Positions 1 to 10,123 of a DNA stretch of 64,000 nt are shown here, in pieces; the first letter of the stretch is position 1, and each line of letters begins with the position of its first letter. The position numbers and the translations under genes are program-made. The DNA comes from Bathynomus jamesi (lineage: Eukaryota > Arthropoda > Malacostraca > Isopoda > Cirolanidae), in contig JAJOZX010000485.1 of the NCBI GenBank assembly GCA_023014485.1, forward strand, positions 420,001 to 484,000, given 5' to 3'. The notes beneath the pieces were generated by a model. The model was not told where the DNA came from, did not search any database, and worked only from the letters and a program-made list of their open reading frames with translations.

Positions 1-191
1 AGAATATTCCAAGAAGCCGACCAATATGATGTCTTAGATTAGGGCATTAGCTCACAATTTGAGGTTTTTTTAATATTTTTTAAATTGTGTTTTTTAATCC
101 TCTTATTAAGACCATTTTAATATTATTTTCAGTATAAATAAATTTTCTTTTTTTCTTATTTCTATTTCCCTAAAGTGTAGGTCTCTAATTT

Positions 192-222
192 AATATATAT
201 ATATATATATATATTATATTTA
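192..222. repeat. (TA)n microsatellite
   Basis: Uninterrupted TA dinucleotide run in AT-rich noncoding DNA. Confidence 0.9.
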
Positions 223-255
223 TATTATATTTTCTAAGTTTAGACCAGTCTCCTG

Positions 256-382
256 ATTCGACTAATCGGCTATTAGACCAATTGTCTTTTGGACGAATCA
301 GTATTGGACCAATCATCCATTGGACCAATTGTCATTTGGACGAATCGGCGTTGGACTAATCGTCATTGGACCAATCGTCCCG
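256..382. repeat. Short-unit minisatellite
   Basis: About nine degenerate tandem units of roughly 14-15 bp built on ATTGGACCAATCGTC. Several frames stay open through it only because of the repeat, giving a repetitive W/T/N/R-rich translation that should not be read as a gene. Confidence 0.8.
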
Positions 383-815
383 ATCCGTGTTCTAATAGAT
401 CAAGTGCACAAAGCCACAACAATAGGATTACTGCAGTACATAAAGAAAGGAGAAGGAATGCTAGTCAGATTTGTAAATGATCATGAGCATGAAAAGCCTC
501 AAACAACATCACTTTTAAAGAAGGCAAAAGACTACCTAGTAGACACTGGCATAGGACCTGAACAGCTCCAAAACATTGAAAATAAACATGTCATGGAAAA
601 GATAAACACCATAAAATGAAGGTACAGCAGGAAAAGATCAGAAGAAAAGGAGAATTGGGAAGAGCATAAATTTATAAAGTGTACAAAGAGGAAGTGCTAA
701 ACATCATACAGGGGAATAAAATGGTGGAATTCCTTGTAAGGGGGGCACTAAGACCAGAAGATGAACAGCTCGTGGTGGCAGCACAAGATCAGGCACTGTG
801 AACAAACTCATTGAA
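380..815 (+). pseudogene. LINE ORF fragment, copy 1, upstream part
   Basis: Plus-strand coding remnant of the region downstream of a non-LTR reverse transcriptase. It reads LVRFVNDHEHEKPQTT and, after a stop, WEEHKF. Near 720-800 it reads RPEDEQLVVAAQDQAL, matching the known pattern of a LINE tail in which a (K/R)PETEALIVAAQDQAL-type stretch precedes a CxxC zinc knuckle. There are several stops and frame changes. The same sequence recurs at 2894-3024 and 8152-8570, so it is a dispersed family. The clade is not resolved and it is not functional. Confidence 0.6.
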
Positions 816-840
816 AAGTACTGTCAAGGGTAAGGATGAA

Positions 841-944
841 ACAGATGTGTAGACTGTGCTGAGGGCTGGATTAACCAGAGATGTGTAGACTGCTCAAGGA
901 TGGATTAACCAGAGATGTGTAGACTGCTCAGGGATGGATTAACC
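841..944. repeat. Three tandem units of 34-36 bp
   Basis: Units at 841-876, 877-910 and 911-944 share AGATGTGTAGACTG and GGATTAACC. The array lies where the LINE zinc knuckle would begin, so it looks like local tandem duplication inside copy 1. Confidence 0.85.
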
Positions 945-1469
945 ATTAGTTATTATTAGGCTAATATAATAAAGCTGTGGCTTTAGGTCCTAATTTTTAT
1001 ATCATAAACCCAAAATCTTTGTCACAAGGTTGGTTAAGTAATATAAATAACTTCATAATATATCATTAGAGGTGGAAAAGTAAGTGTTTTTTTAATTTAG
1101 TTGAGAGGTTTTTTCTGTCATTATACCTGATGGTGTATTATTGTCGATATGTATGTATGATTTTCATCCATTTTTGTATGATTGGCTTCAAAGGGTTAAT
1201 CTGTTTCTGAAATTCTCTCTCAAATGTTGGGAATTTGGGCATAGTGTAATGATCATTCAGCATGTTGAAGGAAGGGGGATGTTTTGTTTGATATCGTAAT
1301 TTAAAGGCAGGAAGGAAGAAATTATCTATTTGAATTGTATGCAGTTTTTGCTGGTTTTTTTTATGTAATGTTGTTAAATGTGGATAAATAAACATTTTTG
1401 ATTGTTTGAAGATTTAATTATATACAAAATATAGTACATATATAGGCCCTTCCCCCTTATTAACTTTAG
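945..1469. other. Noncoding interval splitting LINE copy 1
   Basis: AT-rich sequence with no recognisable coding region. It separates the two parts of LINE copy 1, so it is probably an insertion or diverged filler. No terminal repeats were seen. Confidence 0.5.
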
Positions 1470-1990
1470 ACTTCTCACAGCCATAATCTGGCTCTGACTG
1501 TGAGCCACATACTATTTAGATGTGAAGTACTCTACACAGGGGAATACACAAAGAGGCACAATGCAGTCTGCAGGCTAATTCACTTGAAACCATGCAAAAG
1601 ATATAAAATAAGTCTTGAAACAGAAAAGCATTGAGAATATATTTCACAAGGAATAGAAGACATTGAGAAAGTGTTCCTCCTATGTGATCATGGATACCAA
1701 CTAACATTAGAATATCAGGATGCAGACCAGACATAGTAGTGAGAAAAAAGGAGGGTAATAAATGCCTCTTGGTGGAAGTTGGAGTCCCAGGGGATTGGAA
1801 TGTTGCAAACCATGAAAGAGAAAAGGTCTTAAAATATCAGCAACTAAAACACGAAATATGGGTGATGTGGGATGTTGAATCTGAAATGATCCCACTAGTG
1901 GTGGGAGCAACAGGAGCAGTAAACAAAATCTACAGTAGAATTCCTGGACTGACTGCCCATAAGTATAACATCTGGAGAAATAGTATTTGA
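1470..1990 (+). pseudogene. LINE ORF C-terminus, copy 1
   Basis: Plus-strand tail of the same LINE. It contains a TVSHILFRCE ... YTKRHNAVCRLIHLK block (the H..C and RHN.VCR.IH signature after the zinc knuckle) followed by an open stretch from 1739 reading LLVEVGVPGDWNVANHE, then KVLKYQQLKHEI, MWDVESEMIPLVVGATGAV and the stop at 1988. This matches the conserved VAVPxDxxVxxKExEKxxKYxDLxxEIxxxW...VPVVVGALGAV tail found in several invertebrate LINEs. Frames change and stops are present, so it is dead. Confidence 0.75.
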
Positions 1991-2194
1991 GGTATTATGA
2001 TACAGTACCTCTATCCTACACCTGGAACTGGGCTGTACTTAAAAGTTCCCTAGGGTTAAGTTTTAATCCTAGAAGTAAGAAATGCTCTCCAACTGGAGTA
2101 GAAGGGAAAAAAGACAAAATTGTATACCAAAGCAATACCTACCAAGGGTTAGGTTGATTAGGGCTGATGCTAATTGATGAAGTCCACAGTGATA
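1991..2194. other. No gene seen
   Basis: AT-rich flank between LINE copy 1 and a dispersed repeat. Nothing recognisable. Confidence 0.4.
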
Positions 2195-2460
2195 CTATTG
2201 CGAAAAATGCTCTGTATGAATTGGTCCACAATTAACCCACCCCTTATTTCTCCAGTCTAACTATAGAGTAGATCAAGTCTAGCCTAGAGGGGTCAGCCTA
2301 GAGATTCCGGAAATGGTCCAGAGCTGGCAGATAAATTGAGGTCCACAGTAGGATTCCTCACAAGATTAGGTTAGGGCAATCTACCTTCACCTTTGTTAAG
2401 CTATGAGTTGATGCTGGGTCTTAGGCCACAATGTAGGCCTAACTTGTCTGACCCAGCTTA
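2195..2460. repeat. Dispersed repeat, copy A
   Basis: Shares long diverged blocks, in opposite orientation, with 18975-19180: a block around AAAAATGCTCTGTATGAATT, one around GGGGTCAGCCTAGAGATTC and one around AGCTATGAGTTGATGC. No coding capacity seen. Family unknown. Confidence 0.75.
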
Positions 2461-2893
2461 ATTTAATGTAATTAACTGTCTGGTGTAAAAACTCAATTAG
2501 TCACTTACTTTTAGTTATTGGAGTCTCTCCCTTCTCCGGTTGTCTCATTGTCGAGAGCGTACTTTGCTGGTACGTCCTCTCGCCCCGTTCTTCGTTTTCG
2601 TTCTCTCTTTGTTCTCCTCTTCGCGGGGCTTCTTGTACCAGCGTTGTCCTGGTTTATTCCTCAGTTGGTTTAGCGGTAATGTATCTCCATTACCGAGCAC
2701 GCTCCTCCCACACAGTATATAAATACTAGTGTGGAGAATAACTCTGGTGAGCAACCAATTGGTTTCATCCACCCAGTTATTGACATAAAAGGAATTTATT
2801 AATTGTTAGATTAACTACCTACCTACTCAGTGAACCATTTTCGTTACCTTCCAACTACCCACTCATAAGTTTTCCATACTATTAACACAACAC
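2461..2893. other. No gene seen
   Basis: Moderately GC-rich stretch (about 2530-2720) with short open frames on both strands and no recognisable domain. It is flanked by dispersed repeats and is probably TE-derived. Confidence 0.4.
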
Positions 2894-3024
2894 ATGATGG
2901 AGAAAAATGGAAGGCTAGTCAGATTTTTAAGTGACTGTGAACATGGAAAAACCTCCAACAACTCAGCCCTTGAAGAAGGGAAATAACTACCTAGTGGATG
3001 TTGGAGTAGGACCTAGACATCTTC
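2894..3024 (+). pseudogene. LINE copy 2, first piece
   Basis: Second copy of the sequence at 440-560, reading LVRFLSDCEH and NNYLVDVGVGP. It is cut at 3024 by a hAT MITE, resumes for about 20 bp at 3441-3463, and is cut again by the Harbinger. The remainder is at 8152-8570. Confidence 0.75.
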
Positions 3025-3440
3025 CAGCGCCGGCCTTAGGATATTTCGGGCCTTGTGCAGAGTATACTGTACGGGCACCCCCATGACACAAGTCAAATTG
3101 TTTTTCATTGCTAATCATTTTATTTTAGTAGATTGTTAACAAGTACAACAAGTAAAATTTAACTATACAAGTGCACCTGTAACAGAATACCAACAGACCA
3201 ACAGCCTTTACTATTATTACTACTTATTACTTTATTATTATCAAATATTTAAACTATCATAATGCAATCATTAAGGCCATGATGGATCGGTGATCTGAAA
3301 ATAAAAAAATTAATTACATTAATTTACACCAATTTTGGCACTCTGACGTCGATGGTAAATTTCTGTGAAATTTTCGGGCCTCCCGTAAGTTGCGGGCCCT
3401 GTGCGACCGCACGGTTCGCACACCCCTAAGGCCGGCACTG
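3025..3440. mobile_element. hAT-type MITE, 416 bp
   Basis: Terminal inverted repeats CAGCGCCGGCCTTAGG and CCTAAGGCCGGCACTG. The 7-bp CATCTTC directly flanks both ends (3018-3024 and 3441-3447), close to the 8-bp duplication of hAT elements. No transposase inside. Inserted in LINE copy 2. Confidence 0.9.
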
Positions 3441-3705
3441 CATCTTCGTGACATTGAAAATAAAGGCGGGTTTACACGAGGCTAGTTTCCCGATCGTGGT
3501 GCTTACTTTCATATGCCACGCCCCCTGTAAACTACCCAATAGTTGACCATGCTTTCAAGAACACTCCTTCACGACTGTTTCGTGTGTATTCCAACATGTT
3601 AGAAATTTTCAGTCGTGTGTCATGAATTGCGGCGATTGGTTATAGATAAATCAATCATAAAAATAATTAGAAATAAATACCACTGTGAAAGTAAACGTTT
3701 TAAAA

Positions 3706-4041
3706 ATGAGTGATGACACAACATTGAAGTTTTTAGATTTATATGAAGCAGAAGAATGCCTTTGGAATCCCCAGGCGGAAACGTACCGAAACAGAGATGA
3801 AAGAGCAGCTGCAGCAGAACGCATTGCGAAAGACATGTGTATTGCAGGATTTGATAAAGAACAGGTCATGCAGAAATTTAAAAATCTTCGTTCATCCTAC
3901 TGCCAAGAATAAAAGAATCAAACAAAGCCAGCGCTCAGGTAGTTCAACGGATAACGTTTATAAGCCAAAAGTGCATGGTACCAGAGAATGGATTCCTTTA
4001 TCAGACCCCATGTTCAACAAAGGGAAACGCAGTCAAATTTG
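3706..4041 (+). pseudogene. Harbinger MADF-domain protein, exon 1
   Basis: ATG in an AAAATGA context opens MSDDTTLKFLDLYEAEECLW, then a MADF (Myb/SANT-like) domain: YRNRDERAAAAERIAKDM, then VMQKFKNLRSSYCQE. Two small frameshifts follow near 3910 and 3970; the third frame reads WYQRMDSFIRPHVQQRETQ, the expected end of the MADF fold. The exon ends at TTG|GTAAGT (4041/4042). In Harbinger elements this protein binds the termini and helps bring the transposase to DNA in the nucleus. The frameshifts make this copy defective. Confidence 0.8.
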
Positions 4042-4140
4042 GTAAGTTTTTATTTATAAATTTGCATGATACATTTACATTGCTTATATTGTATGATAGA
4101 TGCGACACATACAGATGCGCACGCATGCATTATATATATA

Positions 4141-5128
4141 CAGTGGAACCTCAATATACGAACGCATCTCTATTCGAACAAATCGGTATACGAACAACTT
4201 TTTCGAGAAAAAATTGTCCTTGTATACGAACCATTCCCTCATATCCGAACCGAAAGAAGCCGGTCAGTTTCTCTCCAGCCAGCGTTCGGTGCGCATCGCT
4301 TTTTTTTTGAGCTCCGTGAAAAGTTTGTGAATCTTGTGAATCCACCGTTATTCTTTGGTGTTATTTTTATATTATTATTAAAATTAAGTGACCATGGCCC
4401 CAAAGAAGTGTAGTGAAGAAAAAAAACCTAAAAGGAAAGCTGTGAGAACCACAATTGAATTAAAAAAAGAACTTATTTCAAAGTGGGAAAGCGGAACACG
4501 TGTTTCGGACCTCGCCACTGAATATGGCATGGCGAAATCTACCATATGTACCATACTTAAAAATAAAGACGCAATCAAAGGGGCTGATGTGGCGAGAGGA
4601 GTTAAAATTCTTGCTACAAAAAGGTCGCAGACAATTGAAGACATGGAAAAATTTTTGTTAGTGTGGATTTATGAAAAACAATGGGCTGGTGATAGTGTTT
4701 CAGAAACAATAATCTGCGAAAAAGCAAAGCAGTTACACAGTGACCTTAAGCGAGACACACCTGGAACCAGTGATGATTTTAAGGCAAGTAGGGGCTGGTT
4801 TGATAGATTTAAAAAGAGAACTGGCCATCATCACTCCTCAGCAAAGGTAAAGATCAGGTTAAATTTTCATTTATTTGTATAATATTGCATTATTTATTGT
4901 TGTTACAGGTTTCATGTATGATTTTATGCATGTAAGTCTTATTTTACAGGTTTAATTAACCAATATTTTGACTTAAAAATGTTTCGTAAGGGGTAACTTT
5001 TGGGGGTCTGGAACGGATTAATCCAATTTACATTATTTCTTATGGGAAAAATTGATTCAATATACGAACAATTCGATATCAGAACAACCCTCAGGAACGG
5101 ATTAAGTTCGTATATTGAGGTTCCACTA
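4141..5128 (+). mobile_element. pogo/Tigger-type transposon, internally deleted
   Basis: Ends are CAGTGGAACCTCAATATACG and its near-perfect inverse, inside TA-rich flanks consistent with a TA duplication. A second internal copy of the terminal motif (ATATACGAACAATTCG) lies near 5060. At 988 bp it is too short for a full pogo transposase; only the DNA-binding half remains. It sits in the intron of the MADF gene. Confidence 0.92.
4394..4882 (+). pseudogene. Tigger transposase N-terminus (CENP-B-like DNA-binding part)
   Basis: ATG in a strong ACCATGG context, 162 codons. Residues ~15-60 form a psq/CENP-B-type helix-turn-helix (LKKELISKWESGTRVSDLA then YGMAKSTICTILKNKD). Residues ~75-145 form the second Tc5/CENP-B HTH (FLLVWIYEKQWAGDSVSET, then FKASRGWFDRFKKRTGHH). 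The family continues with a DDE domain of about 300 residues, entirely missing here; the frame ends soon after a GTAAAG donor-like site. It could bind DNA but could not catalyse transposition. Confidence 0.88.
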
Positions 5129-5239
5129 TATATATATATTATATATATTGTGTGTGTGTGTGTGTGTATTTATTGTGAATCATATTCCCTTGCCATGGAA
5201 CAGCCCCATCCGCCATGAAATACGCACATTATTCATCCC

Positions 5240-5953
5240 GTAGTAGACCTACATTCCTAGCATAATTGCGGACACCTACAGGCGATGACACGTTCCTGAC
5301 ATTTATATGTACACCTAAATTCCTCCACAATCCTGGAGTAACAATACAACTCGACATCCTCGACATCAATAAGTCCTTGGGTGAAATAAGTAGAGGATGT
5401 TTTACGCAACCAATTATGAAGAGCACAACATGCTCTGACAACTTTATCAACCTTCCATGGTTCCAAATTGATAGGTTTTTCAAATATTCTAAACTTGCTC
5501 ACCATTACACCAAAAGCATTCTCAAAAATTCTTCTTGCTCATGATAATCGATAATTAAATATTTTTTGCTCTATTGTTAGAGTTGTTCTTGAATATGGCT
5601 TTAGTAGATAAGTTTTCAAAGGAAATGCATCGTCTGCAACAATTACACATTTTGGTGGAATGTTCAAGGTAGAGTTTTCCAAAGCATGATATAGTGAGCT
5701 ATTTTGAAAAACACTCCCATCTGACGACCGTCCTTTGGCCCCATCGTCGATATAGGTGAAACAATAATCATGATCAACCAATGCAAGTAACGGAAGACTG
5801 AGATTTCTTATAATTAAAGTAGTCTGATCCACTGTGGGCTGGGGCTCTAACTGTGATGTGTTTCCCATCCAATGCTCCAATGCAGCCAGAGAAATTCTAC
5901 CTCATCTTAAAACCATGTTCAATCACCTTCCAGTCATTCACTGTTTCTGGAAT
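5240..5953 (-). pseudogene. Harbinger DDE transposase, exon 2
   Basis: Minus-strand exon beginning after TTTTCAG with IPETVNDWKVIEHGF, then an in-frame stop, [10 protein letters not shown] (first catalytic Asp), a frameshift, then [14 protein letters not shown] and GRSSDGSVFQNS (second Asp region), IPPKCVIVADDAFPLKTYL, NYRLSRARRIFENAFGVM (catalytic Glu) and VVRACCALHNWLR. This is the DDE_Tnp_4 order of PIF/Harbinger transposases. All three acidic positions are recognisable, but the stop (near 5904) and frameshift (near 5815) break it. It lies inside the intron of the opposite-strand MADF gene. Confidence 0.88.
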
Positions 5954-5972
5954 CTGAAAATATATAAATGAG

Positions 5973-6903
5973 TCAATTATATATATATATATATTTATTA
6001 TTATTTTTTTTTCCGCCTGTCTGTTTGTCCTTTATGCAAGCGCAAACCGTTTGACCTAGAGCTACCAAATTTGGCACGGGAACCTCTTATGGGATGAAGA
6101 ATGTCAACGCAGAGTCGGTCAGCCTGTCTTTGTCTGTTTGTGCGAATAGTCACAGGAAGTGCGTAATGGTTGTTACAGGAAGTTAATGTGGCAAGGTTTT
6201 TTTTTTTGCAGTTTTTGAAAATCCCAACAACTTTACCATGCCATCAATACCCAGCTCCTACAACAAATTCCTTCGGAACAAAAATCATACAAAAGCATTG
6301 ACACTGTGGTTGATGAAGATCAAGCAGTCCAGTACCCTGTGGAATTCCTCAACTCCTTGGAGCCTCCTGGGATTCCACTTCACAACCTCACCTTAAAAGT
6401 AGGAGCTCCAATCATTTTGCTCAGAAACTTAGATCCTCCCAAGCTCTGCAATGGAACTCGACTGGTTATCAAATCATTGATGACCAATGTAATTGAGGCT
6501 ACCATCATCACTGGATGTGCAAAAGATGAAGATGTTTTTATCCCAAGGATTCCTTTGATTCCAACGGAAATACCATTCCAATTTAAAAAAATTCAATTCC
6601 CCATCCGTCTTTCCTTCGCTATGTCAATTAATAAATATCAAGGACAATCTTTAAAAGCTGCCGGAATCCATCTCGGACCTCCCTGCTTTTCCCACGGTCA
6701 GCTTTACGTTGCCTTGTCAAGAGTTGGCACACCAAAACGCCTCTTCATCTATGCTCCCACTGGAAAAACTGCAAACATAGTGTATCCAGAAGCTTTAAGA
6801 TAAATATTTTAATCAAATTCAGTCTTTTGTCTTAACTTTATTTTATTTAAACTGGGGATCTAATGTGAAATTTATCCCGGGCAACGCCGGGTACCTCAGC
6901 TAG
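5973..6903 (+). mobile_element. Helitron 3' portion
   Basis: The 3' end has the Helitron hallmarks: a short GC stem (CCCGG 6876-6880 with CCGGG 6887-6891) about 10 bp before a terminal CTAG (6900-6903), followed by T. The motif GGGCAACGCCGGGTACCTCA is typical of one widespread arthropod Helitron group. Rolling-circle elements make no target duplication. The 5' boundary is approximate; the sequence from ~6012 (CCGCCTGTCTGTTTGTCC) looks like the usual 5' region, so most of the Rep/helicase gene has been lost. Confidence 0.85.
6240..6803 (+). pseudogene. Helitron Pif1-like helicase C-terminus
   Basis: Open frame with no ATG at its start (QIPSEQKSYKSIDTVVDEDQ). It continues with FLNSLEPPGIPLHNLTLKV, GAPIILLRNLDPPKLCNGTR, INKYQGQSLKAAGIHL and GQLYVALSRVG, the last motifs of the SF1B Pif1-like helicase domain of RepHel proteins. 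It ends at a stop 100 bp before the Helitron terminus, the usual spacing. The Rep nuclease and the Walker A/B half of the helicase are missing, so it is a nonfunctional fragment. Confidence 0.92.
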
Positions 6904-6940
<37 letters not shown>

Positions 6941-6984
6941 TTAGGTAGGTATAGATTATTGAACTATTCTTTTTTGTGTCCTAG

Positions 6985-7458
6985 ATTTCGAGTGAGTCTG
7001 CCAATACATGTGGGATTGTAGACGAAGAGGAAAATGCGGGAACTACAGCTACAACAGATAACAATCAGCCGCAGAAACGCCAAATGCACAAGATGCATGA
7101 CCATGCACCACGAAAACGGGGCAAACTTGACGGAAATCGTGACTACATAAGCACAGCAATTGAGAAGCTGGACGAAATTTCACGAAAGGCTGATGCGGCG
7201 CGAAATGACAATGCGTGTGATCATTTTGGAAGATATATATCTTCCATTCTTTCTGAACTTCCACCATTACGATCACTGAATCTCCAACATCGCATAATAG
7301 AACTGGTTTTGAAGGAGAAAATGGCTTCTTTGGAAGATTCAGAACAGCCAGTGGCTACAACACCATATACTGCTTGTTCACCGTCTACAAGTGCTACTAC
7401 AACGCCTGTTGATGTATTTGAATCCGATTTATCGGACATGATTTGTACAGATCTGTAG
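6985..7458 (+). pseudogene. Harbinger MADF/BESS protein, exon 2
   Basis: Begins right after an AG acceptor (TTTTTTGTGTCCTAG, 6983-6984) with ISSESASTCGIVDEEENAG and runs open for 157 codons to TAG. A BESS motif is visible near 7220-7315 (CDHFGRYISSILSELPPL, then LQHRIIELVLKEKM), the protein-interaction motif usually paired with MADF. The exon joins exon 1 in phase 0. The intron between them has grown by the Tigger and Helitron insertions and also holds the opposite-strand transposase exon. This exon itself is undamaged. Confidence 0.85.
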
Positions 7459-7549
7459 TAAATACTATGTACGGTACATGCTACGTTAAAGTTATTTAAT
7501 GAAATTAATTAATTAATAAAATTTGATAATGTACAATGTTTTACTTACC

Positions 7550-8021
7550 TTGATGAATTCCTCCAAACAAGTGTAGATGGCATCACAAACTTCCGGTATA
7601 AATTTACTAATCGTCCACTTGGGGACTAAACAAGCATTCTAAGCTTTTATAGGAATCTCCTGTGGCCGAAAACCGCAGTGTTATTTCAAGTTTTAATTTC
7701 ACTGGAATAGCTTCTCTCATATTAGTATCTCTTTTTTTTTTTAATCATTGGCGAAACACGATCGAGTAGATATTGCAACTGATCTGAATTCATTCTAAAC
7801 ATATTCCGAAAGTCACATGGATCCTCCACAGCCAATTCTTTACATACATTTTCTGAGGCACCTAAACTATTCCGCCTAGAAAACCAATCTCTTTGCCATA
7901 TTATGCTTCTACGACGTCGTTTCCTTGCACCAGAGATATCGCGAAGCAGCTCGTGAACTAATAATGCACCGACAGTGTTGCATGCGTCTGACACCATTGA
8001 GTCCATGGTAAACACTAACAT
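7550..8021 (-). pseudogene. Harbinger DDE transposase, exon 1
   Basis: Minus-strand start at 8021 (MLVFTMDSMVSDA) near the right terminus. It contains RRRSIIWQRDWFSRRNSLGA and DFRNMFRMNSDQLQYLLDRV, the N-terminal helical region that precedes DDE_Tnp_4. A frame break lies in an A/T run near 7735, after which [20 protein letters not shown] and FIPEVCDAIYTCLEEF continue to a GTAAGT donor at 7549-7544. Its intron contains exon 2 of the MADF gene on the other strand. Confidence 0.82.
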
Positions 8022-8151
8022 ATTTTCAGTGTCGTGAATACTTCATAGTGTAAACACTTTCACGACTAGACAACGACCGAAGACATTACGAAAGCGTGGA
8101 ATAAGCGTGCTCACCATCGTGAAACTAGCCTCGTGTAAACCCGGCTTTTAA

Positions 8152-8570
8152 AGCTCTCATGTTAAAGATAAACACCATAAAACAAAGGTACAATAGCAAA
8201 AGATCAGAAAAAAAGAACTGGGAAGAGCATAAATATAGTAAAATATATAAGGAAGAGTTACTAGACAGTATATACAGAAAGGGATAAAACGGTTGAATTC
8301 CAAATATAAGAGACACTAAGATCAGAGGATGACCAGTCATTGGTGGTAGAACAAGACCAAGCCAGTTACTGTCTGGATGAGAAGAGCTGCTACATAGAGG
8401 AAACTATACAGCGAGGTGCAATGCAGTGTGCAAAGTAATTCACTTCAGATTATTTAAAAAATATGAGATAAAGCTTGAGACAGAAACGCTGAGAACGTGT
8501 ACCAGAAGGAATAAAAGGCAATAAGAAAGTTCTCTTCTGATATGATCATGAGATACCAACTGATATTAGA
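8152..8570 (+). pseudogene. LINE copy 2, continuation after the Harbinger
   Basis: Resumes with the equivalent of copy 1 position ~596 (AAGATAAACACCATAAAA). It reads RYNSKRSEKKNWEEHK, then with stops and shifts a TARCNAVCKVIHFRLFKKYE block matching the RHNAVCRLIHLKPC of copy 1. It ends at a minus-strand CR1-like fragment. Confidence 0.75.
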
Positions 8571-8652
8571 GTAAAAACCTGGATTAGATCACCCCTTAGC
8601 CTCCTAGTCTCGAGTGTAGTCAATTTTAACTCCTTAAGCTTATCCTCGTCAG
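8571..8652 (-). pseudogene. CR1-like LINE, extreme C-terminus
   Basis: Minus-strand reading DEDKLKELKLTTLETRRLRG then DLIQVFT, the near-invariant LxTLExRRLRGDLIxVF motif at the end of CR1/Jockey-type RT ORFs. It is the most 3' of five minus-strand pieces of one CR1-like element (others at 15026, 15362, 16110 and 16892), separated by about 6.4 kb of inserted DNA. Confidence 0.85.
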
Positions 8653-8727
8653 GGTTGCCAGATCTTTTCAGGTCCTTGTAGCAATTTTGTGATAAATATT
8701 AGCATTTTTTAGCAATATACAGTATAC

Positions 8728-8772
<45 letters not shown>

Positions 8773-8884
8773 ACGGGTATGCCATAAAAAAGGGGTACAT
8801 TTTAAAGCGGCTATAAAATCAACATTTTGTCATTTAATTTTAATAAAACTTCCACACAATAAAACATATGTATTTATCAATATA
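8653..8884. mobile_element. hAT-like terminus plus TA microsatellite and AT-rich filler
   Basis: CAGGGTTGCCAGATC at 8653 is the same terminal motif as the complete MITE at 15128-15353, and interrupts the CR1 frame. AGCAATTTT/TTAGCATTTT words follow and recur at about 14260-14370, so this may be one element whose middle and right end are hidden by later insertions. A (TA)n run lies at 8735-8770. Confidence 0.5.
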
Positions 8885-9047
8885 TAGGGTGTCCCAAAAA
8901 AAACTATATACTCTTTATAGCATATATTTCATAATTTAAAAAAAAACCAAACAATATATTGTTATAGCAATTGCCAATGAAAGGTAAATTAGTAATCTAA
9001 GTGATCAAAATGTTATAGCGAGTTGTTTGCATATAAAATTTAATTAA

Positions 9048-10095
9048 CTACGCCAAGTGCTCAAAATGTTCTCCGGCGGCATGAATGCACTTTTGAATGC
9101 GTTGACTAACTGATTCGCAGACATGGACTAATGTGGATGCTGTGATGGTCCCGCACTTTTCCCTAATTGCATCCTTAAGGTGTTCGAGGTGCGGGTCTTG
9201 TACCATAAACTGCATCCTTCAGGTAGCTCCAAGTAAAAATCAAGTGGAGTCAAGTCCGGTGAACGTGGAGGATACTCAACGCTTCCTCTTCGTCCTATCC
9301 AACGGTTAGGCAACGTTTCATCGAGGTTCCTTCTGACATCACAATGATAATGAGGGGGGGGGCTCCATCTTGTTGAAAGTAAAAGTCGTCGTTTTTAAAC
9401 AACTTCCGAACTGCAGGTATAATTTCTGTCCGCAGCATGTCGAGATATGCGGCACCGGTAACTGTCCCATTAAAGAAAAATGGTCCATCCAAACCCCTGG
9501 ATGATAAACCACACCATGCTGTTAATCCTGGTAAATTAACATGTTTATCCACATAAACGTGTGGATTATCAAGTGACCAGTACCTGCAGTTGTGTCGATT
9601 TACTGTGCCATTCAGCTTGAAGGTAGTTTCATCAGACCACACGATTTTGTTGGCAAACTATACGTCTTCGGCTTCCATTGACTGAAACCATTCACAAAAT
9701 TCGAGTCTGCGATCAGGGTCATCTTCAGTCATGGCGTGTAACAGACTTGGAATGTAGCTTTTCCATTTTGCCGACTTTAAAATCCGGTGAACACCTGATT
9801 TGCTGATTCCAGTCTCACGGGCGCATTGCCTAACTGATTTCTGTGTTGATCGATTAAATTTTTGCAACACTAAAACGGAGTTTTCATCACTCGCACTTGA
9901 TTTGCGTCGTCCAGATCTTCGCTTGTGCATATCTTGAGCAGATCCCTCTGCCTCAAACTTGTCACGGATGCTTGTAATGGCGAGACGTGTCGGTAGCTTT
10001 GTACCAAATTCCCGGATCCATTGCCGCTGGACTTCGGACACATTCTCAAATTTCCAATACCATTTCAGAACACTTTTTCGTTGCTCCAGTGTCAA
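9048..10095 (-). pseudogene. Mariner 1 transposase
   Basis: Minus-strand mariner transposase of the group with an LEQRKSVLKWYWKFENVSEV-type N-terminal HTH (DUF4817-like). Order: first HTH; RLAITSIRDKFEAEGSAQ; second HTH (CARETGISKSGVHRILKSA); [25 protein letters not shown] (first Asp); [10 protein letters not shown] (second Asp); YPPRSPDLTPLDFYL (third Asp); C-terminus CIHAAGEHFEHLA. Defects are an amber stop at 9658-9660, a frameshift in the G run near 9353-9361, and loss of the start codon to an insertion at 10100. No ATG remains. Confidence 0.9.
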
Positions 10096-10123
10096 ACTGA
10101 GGTGACATGTGTATATATATATG

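Larger units (their letters stand above)
3464..8148. mobile_element. PIF/Harbinger transposon, 4685 bp with nested insertions
   Basis: Imperfect terminal repeats, about 26 bp, based on GGGTTTACACGAGGCTAGTT, lie at both ends, flanked by TAA at 3461-3463 and 8149-8151, the TWA target duplication typical of PIF/Harbinger. Removing the element rejoins LINE copy 2 in line with copy 1 (ATTGAAAATAAA then AAGATAAACACC), which confirms the ends. It carries the two genes of the superfamily: a MADF/BESS DNA-binding protein (plus strand, two exons) and a DDE transposase (minus strand, two exons). A Tigger (4141-5128) and a Helitron 3' part (about 5973-6903) have inserted into its introns. Confidence 0.93.

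Noticed and set aside
289..480. Repetitive W/T/N/R-rich open frame
   Set aside because: It is the translation of the short-unit minisatellite at 256-382.
1138..1395. Minus-strand open frame of 85 codons
   Set aside because: No domain, AT-rich composition and no supporting context.
2540..2772. Overlapping open frames on both strands
   Set aside because: No recognised domain and no splice or start context; probably chance in a GC-richer stretch.
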